Positions 44,057 through 51,697 of a stretch of DNA of 52,625 nt are shown here, one piece after another. The notes under the pieces were generated by a model. That model was not told where the DNA came from, made no database searches, and saw only the letters and a program-made list of their open reading frames with translations. The stretch comes from Candidatus Sumerlaeota bacterium (GTDB taxonomy: Bacteria; UBP6; UBA1177), in assembly GCA_007132725.1 (NCBI GenBank), contig SLOD01000084.1, forward strand, positions 1 to 52,625, given 5' to 3'. Position 1 is the stretch's first letter; each line of letters begins with the position of its first letter. The position numbers were made by a program, and so were the translations under genes.

Positions 44057-44773
44057 TCAGTTAAGGTTTTCTTTTGCTTTGACAGTGTGCTCGCTAATTA
44101 ATTCAAACAGTTCAGGATTATCCGGGTTTTCCTGATAGGCTTCATATGCATAGTCAAGGGCAGTTTTTCCGGCGTAATCTTTTGCAATGGTAGAAGATCC
44201 TTTTTTAAGGAGGGTTTTAGCACTTTCATAGAAATTGTTTTTAACGGCATATATCAACGGTGTTCTCCGGTCAGCATCTCTGGAGTTTACATCGGCGCCT
44301 GCTTCTATAAGAACTTCAACAATTTTAAGGTTTTCTTCTTTCCCGTTTTTTAAATAAGTTGAAAGAACATCTCTTTCAAAATTATCTTTCCATTCAGGGT
44401 TTGCCCCCTTTTGTAACAAGAAAAGAACAGCTTTATAATTATTTGCAGCAGCAGCATAATGGAGAGGGGTTCTTTTCGAGTTGTCAGTTATCAAAATTTC
44501 TGCTCCGGCCCCTATAAGATATTTGAGCATGTCGGGAGATTCCGTTTGTGCTGCGTAAAAAACTCCGGAAGCACCATGTCTGTCAATGGAATTTATATTT
44601 TTTCCTCCTTGTATAAAGAGCTTAACGGCTTTGAAATTTTTCTCTTTAACAGCATTTATAAAATCTATTTCTTCGAAACCAAAGCCCATTTGCCTGAGCA
44701 AAGCTTCTTCAGATTTCCTGCAACCGGAAAAAAAGATAAAAAAAACAGCAAATAAAAGTAAGAAAATCTTCAT
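44057..44773 (-). CDS. Ankyrin-repeat lipoprotein
   Basis: A 238-residue exported lipoprotein: the signal peptide ends in FFIFFSGC. Unlike its lipoprotein neighbours it has almost no acidic linker. The body is about six ankyrin repeats from residue 38 on, with clear copies KRTPLHYAAAANNYKAVLFL, VLIEAGADVNSRDADRRTPL and GKTALDYAYEAY. Ankyrin repeats bind proteins, so an envelope scaffold or inhibitor role is plausible. ATG 44773 is chosen over GTG 44779. It converges on the small PHA-family-like gene. Confidence 0.9.
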   Translation of the reverse strand: MKIFLLLFAVFFIFFSGCRKSEEALLRQMGFGFEEIDFINAVKEKNFKAVKLFIQGGKNINSIDRHGASGVFYAAQTESPDMLKYLIGAGAEILITDNSKRTPLHYAAAANNYKAVLFLLQKGANPEWKDNFERDVLSTYLKNGKEENLKIVEVLIEAGADVNSRDADRRTPLIYAVKNNFYESAKTLLKKGSSTIAKDYAGKTALDYAYEAYQENPDNPELFELISEHTVKAKENLN

Positions 44774-44831
44774 GGGCACCCCCGTTAAACAGTCTGATTA
44801 TATCACATAAAAAAAATGTGCAACCTTTTCT

Positions 44832-44860
44832 TTGCAGAGTATTGCCAAATCATATAAAAT
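44832..44860 (+). promoter_or_regulatory. Putative promoter for the FGE-like lipoprotein
   Basis: TTGCAG and TAAAAT (5 of 6) are 17 bases apart, with a start near 44867 and a leader of about 27 bases. The -35 matches only 3 of 6. Confidence 0.4.
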
Positions 44861-44893
44861 AAGGAAGCAGTTTTTTAAAAGAGGAAGTTAAAT

Positions 44894-45985
44894 ATGAAAA
44901 AGTTTTTTCTGATTCCTGCCATTTTAACATTTTTTATCATTTCCTGTGTCGTAGATGATGAAGATGCAGTCTCAGACAAAGATATAAACGGCAGTGATAT
45001 TGATGCTGTGCCCGATAACGACCAGACAGAACAGCTTGATAAAACGGAAAATGGTAAAAATGAAGTGAACGACAAGGACGAAGAAGAAAAAGATGACGAC
45101 CTTGTTCCCGGTTCTTTCTGTTTTTCAGGGGGAGCAATACTTTATGAAGGGGAACAGCAGTACAAAGTATGTCCCGGTTTTCCTGAAAAAATGCAGAAAC
45201 AACTTTGTAAAAACGGCAGATGGAGAGACGAAGCAGACTGTATTGACAACTTTGCGGTTATTCCGGGAGGAAAGTTTATTATGGGGTGTGATCCGGAAAG
45301 AGAAGGTTCCTGCGAAGAAGACAACAAGCCTGTTCATGAAGTTGAAATATCACCTTTTCATATTGACAAATTTGAAGTTACTGTCGAAAGATACATGATG
45401 TGTGTGGACGATGGAGCCTGTTATGCTTCTCATTACAGAACAAACAATGATTCATACAGATGCAACATCGGTGATAATGAAAGAAAAAATCATCCTGTAA
45501 ACTGTGTAACGTGGGAGGGCGCAGATGCTTTCTGCAAGTGGTCGGGAGGAAGACTTCCTACAGAAGCTGAGTGGGAAAAAGCGGCAAGAGGAACAGAAGG
45601 CTCAATATATCCCTGGGGAGACTCTCCTTCGGCAAGCTGTGATAATGCTGTAATCGAATCAACTTCTGCAGGTTGCGGCAGCGGGGGAACTTTTCCTGTC
45701 GGATCAAAACCGGAAGGGAAATCTCCTTACGGACTCCACGATGTTGCAGGGAATGTTGCTGAATATGTGAGCGACTGGTATGACAAAGATTTTTACTCAA
45801 AAGAAGAAGCTGTTCAAAAAGATACACAAGGTCCCGAAAAACCGAGTATTGAGGGTTACAGGGTTATCAGAGGAGGCTCTTTCCTTTACGGGGAAAGGAG
45901 AACAAGAGCGGCATACAGAAGCTCCACTGTAATGGATGATGCTTCCATAAATTTCGGATTCAGGTGTGTCAAAGATATTAAGTAG
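44894..45985 (+). CDS. Lipoprotein with a formylglycine-enzyme-like (SUMF1) domain
   Basis: A 363-residue lipoprotein with lipobox FFIISC, about 50 acidic residues, a Cys module ending in QKQLCKNGRWRDEADC, and a SUMF1/FGE-sulfatase-like domain from about residue 115. Domain marks are IPGGKFIMG, HIDKFEVTVERY, VNCVTWEGADAFCKW, RLPTEAEWEKAARG, GLHDVAGNVAEYVSDWY and YRVIRGGSF. The final helix reads AAYRSSTVMDDASINFGFRC; true FGE has an active Cys at YRC, replaced here by Ser. The protein is therefore unlikely to make formylglycine and may instead bind ligands, as other non-catalytic members do. It is preceded by AGAGGAAG. Confidence 0.88.
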   Translation: MKKFFLIPAILTFFIISCVVDDEDAVSDKDINGSDIDAVPDNDQTEQLDKTENGKNEVNDKDEEEKDDDLVPGSFCFSGGAILYEGEQQYKVCPGFPEKMQKQLCKNGRWRDEADCIDNFAVIPGGKFIMGCDPEREGSCEEDNKPVHEVEISPFHIDKFEVTVERYMMCVDDGACYASHYRTNNDSYRCNIGDNERKNHPVNCVTWEGADAFCKWSGGRLPTEAEWEKAARGTEGSIYPWGDSPSASCDNAVIESTSAGCGSGGTFPVGSKPEGKSPYGLHDVAGNVAEYVSDWYDKDFYSKEEAVQKDTQGPEKPSIEGYRVIRGGSFLYGERRTRAAYRSSTVMDDASINFGFRCVKDIK

Positions 45986-46083
45986 AAAAACTGTTGTTTA
46001 AACAGATGATTGAAGGATTAACTTGATTTTTTCTGATTTACTACAAAAATGAAACAGAAACGGTTATTTTAAAAATAGACGAG

Positions 46084-46094
46084 AAGGAGGTGAT
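46084..46094 (+). promoter_or_regulatory. Unusually complete Shine-Dalgarno sequence
   Basis: AAGGAGGTGAT matches the anti-Shine-Dalgarno tail of 16S rRNA without a gap. It sets the start at GTG 46096, not the GTG at 46090 that lies within it. Confidence 0.75.
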
Positions 46095-46095
46095 T

Positions 46096-46653
46096 GTGAA
46101 GAAAAAAACTTTAATTTTGGCAGTTACAATATTTTTTACAGGAATGCTGTCTGCTAAAAGCATGTATGTTCAGCCCAATTTCGGAGTGGGTTTTTCCTAT
46201 AACAGATACAACGCTGTAGGTGTTTCCGGTGGAATGGACATGGTTTGGAAAGTATGGGAACATGATAAAAAAGCTGCAGGAACGATATATGTCGGAGGGA
46301 GTACAGGGCTCAGATACTGGTTTCCGACAAGCAGCCAATGGACATACACGACCCATCATGTTTTTACAATACCTGCTTTAGCCTATGGTTCCTACGAGTT
46401 TAAAGTAAATGCAGGACCATTGAGCCATGTCGGTCCGTTTTTTTCTCCCGGAGTAAGCTTTAACATTTCTCACCGCAGAGCAGACAGTGCGACAAATACA
46501 TACTTTTCTGTTAGGTTTAATCCTTCGTTTGGAGGAATACTGGTATTTAACAGCAACTGGATATTGAAACAAACTTTCAGTTGGGGTGTCAATCCCTATG
46601 GATTGAGCGGGACAGCAGGCGGATTTATAATTGAAGCAGGATACCGGTTCTAA
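46096..46653 (+). CDS. Small outer-membrane beta-barrel-like protein
   Basis: A 185-residue exported protein. A signal peptide (KKKTLILAVTIFFTGMLSA) precedes a body of alternating beta strands rich in Tyr, Phe, Trp and Gly (FGVGFSYNRYNAVGVSGGMD). The final strand GFIIEAGYRF ends in Phe, the usual signature of outer-membrane barrels recognised by BamA. Length and aromatic girdle suit an eight-stranded barrel. No specific function is recognised. The GTG start has a near-perfect ribosome binding site, suggesting strong translation. It stands between the FGE-like lipoprotein and dnaX. Confidence 0.78.
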   Translation: MKKKTLILAVTIFFTGMLSAKSMYVQPNFGVGFSYNRYNAVGVSGGMDMVWKVWEHDKKAAGTIYVGGSTGLRYWFPTSSQWTYTTHHVFTIPALAYGSYEFKVNAGPLSHVGPFFSPGVSFNISHRRADSATNTYFSVRFNPSFGGILVFNSNWILKQTFSWGVNPYGLSGTAGGFIIEAGYRF

Positions 46654-46705
46654 CTTTTTATTAAGTTATATAATGCTTTATGCTGTTTTATGACAAGGGG
46701 AACGT

Positions 46706-48340
46706 ATGAGCTATAAAGTTGTTGCAAGAAAATGGAGACCTCAACGATTCAATGAAGTTGTAGGCCAAAACCATATTACCGAAACTCTTCAGTATGCAAT
46801 AGAGAACGGAAGGGTCGCCCCTGTCTATCTTTTTACCGGAATAAGAGGAACCGGCAAAACAACTCTTGCAAGAATTCTTGTAAAAACCCTTAACTGTCTG
46901 ACCCCTCTTGATGGAACTGAACCGTGCAACGAATGTGAAAACTGCTGTGAGATCATTGAAGGAAAAAGCCCCGATATCATTGAAATTGACGGAGCATCGA
47001 ACAATTCTGTTGATGATGTAAGGAGCATTAAGGAAAATATCTCTTACTCTCCTGTAAAATCAAGATATAAAGTTTACATCATAGACGAAGTTCACATGCT
47101 TTCAAGATCAGCGTTCAATGCTCTTTTAAAAACTCTTGAAGAACCTCCCGACCATACAATTTTTATACTTGCCACCACAGATCCTCAGAAAATACCGACA
47201 ACGGTTCTCAGCCGGTGTCAGAGATATGACCTGAGGAGGCTGACGATAGATGATGTTGTTTCCCAAATGACAAAAATTCTCGAAGCAGAAGGTTTGGAAT
47301 ATGACAATGAAGCCCTTTATACAATAGCAAGAGAAGGCGAAGGGAGCATGAGAGACAGCCAGACAATTCTTGAGCAGCTTATAACTTTCGGGGAAGGAAA
47401 GATTTCTGAAGATGAAACGGCCATGATGCTTGGAGCTTCAGATAAAACCCAACTTAGAAAGATAATAGAGGCAACGGTTCTTGGCGACTCCTCAACAGCT
47501 GTTTCGATCGTTGAGGAAATATACAAAAACGGCAAGTCCATAGAGAAAGCTGCAAGAGATATCCTTGTTCTTCTGCACCATATTCTGCTTTACAGTGAGT
47601 TGAAAAACCACAGCTATCTTCAAGTTCCCGATGAAGAGAAAAAGTGGATAGAAGAGTGTTCTAAAAAAGGCTCTGTTTCTGACTGGATAAGATTTTATCG
47701 GTTTTGGAACGATGAATATGAGAAGATAAAAACAACAGATTTTTCTTTAATGATATTTCAGACCGCTATAATAGCTGCGGCAAATTTTCCCAAAATGGCA
47801 GATTTCAAGTCATTTATAAAAAACTTTACCGATGCTGTTGAAAACAGAGAGAGTATAAGTGCAACAGAAACAGAAGTAGAAACAAGAGCAGACCCTGTGA
47901 AACAAAACAACAAAGAAGAATCTCCAAAACTGTTTAGCGAGGAGACTCATGAATCAACTCCAACGGTTAAATACTCATGGAAAGGATTTTCCGATTATTT
48001 ACAGGAAAAAGACACTTTTTTATATGGAGCTTTAAATTCTGTCCCTTATTTTGAAGATGATTTTCGTATAGCCGTAACGGTTAACCTGAATATGGAAATG
48101 GCAAAAAAAGATCTGGTAGAAAATCTTAAAAAAAGGTTTTCAGAATACTTTAATGGAAGAAAAGAATTGGAGATCAGATATGAAAAATCTGACGATTCCT
48201 CTTTAAACGATGAGCAGGAAAAAGAAAGAAAGCATTATATTGAAAACAAAAAACAGGAAATTACAGAAAGTGATGCAGCAAAGGCAGCAAAACAACTAGG
48301 TTTTGAACTGAAAAAAATAGATGTTGAAGAAAAAAAATAG
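46706..48340 (+). CDS. dnaX: DNA polymerase III subunits gamma and tau (DnaX)
   Basis: The clamp-loader ATPase. The 544 residues begin with KVVARKWRPQRFNEVVGQ. Walker A is GIRGTGKTTLAR near 45, a zinc cluster CNECENCCEI follows, then IIDEVHMLSRSAFNALLKTLEEPP and SRCQRYD with the arginine finger region. The tail from about residue 380 is low complexity, with a C-terminal domain like that of tau. An A7 tract in the slip register at 48103 could yield a shorter gamma-like form. TATAAT at 46669-46674 may be its -10, but no -35 fits. The following membrane protein gene overlaps its 3' end by 20 bases. Confidence 0.97.
   Translation: MSYKVVARKWRPQRFNEVVGQNHITETLQYAIENGRVAPVYLFTGIRGTGKTTLARILVKTLNCLTPLDGTEPCNECENCCEIIEGKSPDIIEIDGASNNSVDDVRSIKENISYSPVKSRYKVYIIDEVHMLSRSAFNALLKTLEEPPDHTIFILATTDPQKIPTTVLSRCQRYDLRRLTIDDVVSQMTKILEAEGLEYDNEALYTIAREGEGSMRDSQTILEQLITFGEGKISEDETAMMLGASDKTQLRKIIEATVLGDSSTAVSIVEEIYKNGKSIEKAARDILVLLHHILLYSELKNHSYLQVPDEEKKWIEECSKKGSVSDWIRFYRFWNDEYEKIKTTDFSLMIFQTAIIAAANFPKMADFKSFIKNFTDAVENRESISATETEVETRADPVKQNNKEESPKLFSEETHESTPTVKYSWKGFSDYLQEKDTFLYGALNSVPYFEDDFRIAVTVNLNMEMAKKDLVENLKKRFSEYFNGRKELEIRYEKSDDSSLNDEQEKERKHYIENKKQEITESDAAKAAKQLGFELKKIDVEEKK
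48103..48109 (+). other. Possible -1 frameshift site in dnaX
   Basis: The zero-frame codons GCA AAA AAA put A-AAA-AAA in the classic slip register. A -1 shift would meet TAA at 48127-48129 after six further codons, giving a product of about 474 residues. No stimulator hairpin or strong upstream Shine-Dalgarno is obvious. Confidence 0.35.
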
Positions 48341-50456
48341 GGTGGCGGGATCGGTTACCGCTTTAATATTTTTCCTTGTGTTTTTTGTATGGGGAACAAG
48401 GGGGAAGCCTTGGAATGTTCTGACGGCTTTTTATCCCCGCTTTCATATTACTTTACTGATAACACTGTTTGTCTGCTTGTTCCTATCTCTACTTTTTGAC
48501 AAAAATGTTCTGAAAGTATTTGAATTTTTTGTGAAGCACAGGTACAAAATATTTCCTGTTACAGGGTTTGTGTTGTGTGCTCTTATTTCAGTTTTTGTGT
48601 TTGATTCCATTCCTCATGTCATAGATGCGGCACACTTTTTGTGGACAGCAAGGGTTTTTATTCAGACAGGCAGGTTTCATCTGCCAGCCAGTGAGCTTTA
48701 TGAGTATTATCATAACACATTTAATGTTATGATAGACGGACGCTACCTTTCACTTTTTCTTCCGGGATTTTCCATATTTCTTGTTCCTTTTGAGCTTCTT
48801 GGGCTGTCACACTTGTTCACTCCGCTCTGTAATGGTGTTTCCGTTTATTTTTTAGGAAAGATAGCTGACAGGCATTCTGATGAAAGAACCTCTTTTTTTG
48901 CTATGTTTTTCGGTGTTTTTTCTTCTTTTTATCTTTTTATGGGAGCATCTTTTATGTCCCATACCTTCAATTTAATGCTCACACTTTTTTCAATATACCT
49001 GATTTTTAACCGGGGATCTGTAAAAGCTGTTTTTCTGGCAGGAGCAACGGCTTCGATACTTCTTTTTATTCGTCCTCAAAATGCAGTCTTTTTTTATGGA
49101 GCGGCTATCGTTTTCATGTTTTTTCAGAAAAAGGGGATAAAACATATGATTTTTTTCACCATCCCTTTTATTATGACAGGAATAATACTTATGTTCTACA
49201 ATACATACTATACCGGTCATCCGACAGTCTTTCCGCAAGATATTTACTTTCTGATAAGAGAGCCGCATCCCTATTGTCACAGACTCGGCTTTGGTACCGG
49301 ATGTCCAAATACTGAAGGTTACTATCTGCCCAAAGAAGGGTTGACCCCGATTTATGCATTCTGGATAGCTTTTACCAGAATAAATTTAATGAATTTTAAT
49401 TTATCGGGACACCCTTTGATCTATATTTTCCTGATAGCCGCATTTATATTTTCTTTTAGAAAAAACTTTATGATTTCCTTATTTTTTATATTTTTCTTTG
49501 TCGGTTATTACATGTTTTATCTTCCAGGAAATCTTTTCGGACCAAGATATTTTGCAGAAGTGGCTTCTTTGCTTTTGATACCTATCGGTTATGGGTTTTT
49601 TAAAGTAATGGACATTGGAAACAAATTTTTTAAAGGGGTTGTCGCTTCGATTCCGATAGCTGTTGCCGCCTTTTTGATGACTACGATCATGCCTATCTTA
49701 ATTCCTCAATATTCAGATGCTTTTTGGGATACAGACAGAAGCATAGAGCGGGCTATAGAAGAGAAAGGAATAAAAAACAGCATTCTTTTTGTTCCTAAAT
49801 ATTATCCGAGCGTTTTTCTCAATTTAATGGATAAACCACCGTATGACAGACATGGGAATCTGATTCTTCTTGACCTTGATGATGAAAATGAATATGCAGC
49901 CGCATATTTTATGGAAAACGGTGACTTTGAGGATGTTTTTGTTATTGATTATTATCAGAGGCTTGACTATAAAGTTGTTGTCAGTCCGCTTCACAGGATT
50001 GAAAGACATGATATCTGGTTTGAATTTGAAAACAAAAGGCTCCCTTTGACAGGTCTTCCTGATTACGGGGTAAACTTTGCAGATCAAGAGGTGGAAGACA
50101 AAAAGTTCTATCCGGTAAAACAACTTAAAGTTGCCGCCTCAAGGGGAAGTGTCTATGCGATGAGATTTGATGAACTGCATGATAGAAGCTATTATGATTT
50201 CAGTCATCCTATACTTGAGCCGGGAGTTTATTTTGTCACGCTTCATTATGTTGCAGATCACTGCGGGGCAGACTTTGAGTTCAAAGTCAATGGTCAGGTT
50301 GCAGGAGTTTTCAGCTCTCACTCAGAAAATCAGGTCAGGACAGGATTTACATTCACCAGTTCTTTTGAAAAAGGGGTTGCCGAGTTTGTAGTTACTCCGC
50401 TTAAGGAAAACTCCTGTCTAATGCTTGATTCATTTTCTATGAAGTTTTTATACTGA
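48321..50456 (+). CDS. GT-C-like membrane protein, probable glycosyltransferase
   Basis: A 711-residue membrane protein with about 11-13 helices up to residue 470 and a soluble C-terminal part of about 240 residues that looks beta-rich. FDSIPHVIDAAHFLWTARVF in the first loop resembles the D..PHV.D....YLFQA pattern of GT-C enzymes, and LLFIRPQNAVFFYG and GNLFGPRYFAEV further in are also typical. No soluble glycosyltransferase domain is present. Donor and acceptor are unknown; a polyprenyl-linked sugar donor would be expected. It starts within the end of dnaX (ATG 48321). A convergent lipoprotein gene ends 3 bases beyond its stop. Confidence 0.78.
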   Translation: MLKKKNRVAGSVTALIFFLVFFVWGTRGKPWNVLTAFYPRFHITLLITLFVCLFLSLLFDKNVLKVFEFFVKHRYKIFPVTGFVLCALISVFVFDSIPHVIDAAHFLWTARVFIQTGRFHLPASELYEYYHNTFNVMIDGRYLSLFLPGFSIFLVPFELLGLSHLFTPLCNGVSVYFLGKIADRHSDERTSFFAMFFGVFSSFYLFMGASFMSHTFNLMLTLFSIYLIFNRGSVKAVFLAGATASILLFIRPQNAVFFYGAAIVFMFFQKKGIKHMIFFTIPFIMTGIILMFYNTYYTGHPTVFPQDIYFLIREPHPYCHRLGFGTGCPNTEGYYLPKEGLTPIYAFWIAFTRINLMNFNLSGHPLIYIFLIAAFIFSFRKNFMISLFFIFFFVGYYMFYLPGNLFGPRYFAEVASLLLIPIGYGFFKVMDIGNKFFKGVVASIPIAVAAFLMTTIMPILIPQYSDAFWDTDRSIERAIEEKGIKNSILFVPKYYPSVFLNLMDKPPYDRHGNLILLDLDDENEYAAAYFMENGDFEDVFVIDYYQRLDYKVVVSPLHRIERHDIWFEFENKRLPLTGLPDYGVNFADQEVEDKKFYPVKQLKVAASRGSVYAMRFDELHDRSYYDFSHPILEPGVYFVTLHYVADHCGADFEFKVNGQVAGVFSSHSENQVRTGFTFTSSFEKGVAEFVVTPLKENSCLMLDSFSMKFLY

Positions 50457-50459
50457 AGA

Positions 50460-51476
50460 TCACTCATAAACATGAAAAACCGGCAAAGCTTCATAGCACG
50501 GTCTGCAAAGTGCCGCAGGAAGTCCTGTGTTTCTCCTTGTTCTTCCCGCAACAGCTTTAAAAACATCTCCGCTGTTATCTTCATCACATTGAATGCAGTC
50601 ATTAAGAGATCCGTCAGGTTTGTGGTAAGGGTCGTCCCTAGCCGTAATACAAGCCCACCAGCATTTACTGCCAGTATGGTCAGTATTGTAATACCATATC
50701 TGGGCACAAGGATAGTCAAAGCCGAGCTTCATTAGACATTCAATGTTTTTTTCTTCACTGCCTCCTATTAAATTGTCAAGACCACATTGTCTGACAGGTC
50801 CGGTAAGATCTCCCACAAGGATATATACCGCAAGATTGTTAAGAGGCGAACACAATCCGCATGCTCCGTAATGGGTTAAAATTGCACCATCTGCCTCAAG
50901 CTCTTCGAGTGTATCGTAAGTTGCAAGTGAATAGTATTCAGGGTCATCACTGTCAAGGATAACTCCGCATACTTTATCGTGTTGCGGAACATTTTCCTGA
51001 GGTTTATCATAAGGATCTGAAGTTAACGGATCCGGAGGATTTTTCAATATTTTCCCTGAAAATTTATCTACCATTTCTTTTGTATAAACAGGTGGTTCAA
51101 AGTATTTTCCTTCACAATTACACAAAGGTTGACACATATCAGGTCCCAAGCCTGTATTTTCACTCGGTCTTCCAAAAAGCACAGTGCATGGTTCGTCGCT
51201 TGGAGTAAAACTATCATCAGGAGTTTCAAAGGCATCGTTTTCTTCAAAATTATCAGTTGTTTCTTCATTGTTCTCATCCGGTATTTCTGCCGGATCATCG
51301 TTTTTCTCATCAGCTGTTTCAAAACCGCTTTCATCTGATCTTTCAACAATAGTTTCATCCGGTTTTTGATCATTTTTGTTTTCTGTATCGGGCAAAACTG
51401 ATTCGTTGTTGCACCCCGAAACCAACAAAGAAAAAATAAAAACTGCAACAATAATTAAATTGAAAAGATTTTTCAT
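50460..51476 (-). CDS. Cys-rich lipoprotein with duplicated motif, unknown function
   Basis: A 338-residue lipoprotein: lipobox SLLVSGC, about 75 Asp/Glu/Asn-rich linker residues, then a Cys-rich domain of about 240 residues. GRPSENTGLGPDMCQPLC near its start is echoed by GRTRRNTGLPAALCRPC near the end. Between them lie HYGACGLCSPLNNLAVYI, CGLDNLIGG, FDYPCAQIWYYN and CIQCDEDNSG, with about 16 cysteines in all, many in C-x-x-C or C-x-x-x-C spacing. This suggests either several disulfides or a bound metal. I know no named family with certainty. The start at 51476 follows GGGGGAGG. It has its own promoter. Confidence 0.8.
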   Translation of the reverse strand: MKNLFNLIIVAVFIFSLLVSGCNNESVLPDTENKNDQKPDETIVERSDESGFETADEKNDDPAEIPDENNEETTDNFEENDAFETPDDSFTPSDEPCTVLFGRPSENTGLGPDMCQPLCNCEGKYFEPPVYTKEMVDKFSGKILKNPPDPLTSDPYDKPQENVPQHDKVCGVILDSDDPEYYSLATYDTLEELEADGAILTHYGACGLCSPLNNLAVYILVGDLTGPVRQCGLDNLIGGSEEKNIECLMKLGFDYPCAQIWYYNTDHTGSKCWWACITARDDPYHKPDGSLNDCIQCDEDNSGDVFKAVAGRTRRNTGLPAALCRPCYEALPVFHVYE

Positions 51477-51502
51477 CTTAACCTCCCCCAATAATCTCCA
51501 CC

Positions 51503-51530
51503 TTTATACTGAAAGTTAACAAAAAATCAA
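51503..51530 (-). promoter_or_regulatory. Promoter for the Cys-rich lipoprotein
   Basis: On the minus strand TTGATT and TATAAA (5 of 6) are 16 bases apart, with a start near 51496, 20 bases before the start codon. Confidence 0.45.
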
Positions 51531-51697
51531 AGTTGAAAAGATTTTTTATTACACAAGATTTGGAAAATATACTTAACTTACTGTCCGGAAAAACCGGAGG
51601 GGGTCACAGAGAGGTTGCAAAACGGACAACACAGCGAATTTGCATTAAATCGATAATCTGTTAAAATCAGAAAGAACTTTTGAATAAAAGGTAATAG

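Noticed and set aside
46669-46674. TATAAT as a dnaX promoter
   Set aside because: A fitting -35 is not present at 15-19 bases, so I could not support a full promoter.
51584-51598. TCCGG-AAAAA-CCGGA hairpin as a terminator
   Set aside because: No T run follows on the plus or the minus strand, and it lies upstream of two divergent genes where no terminator is needed.
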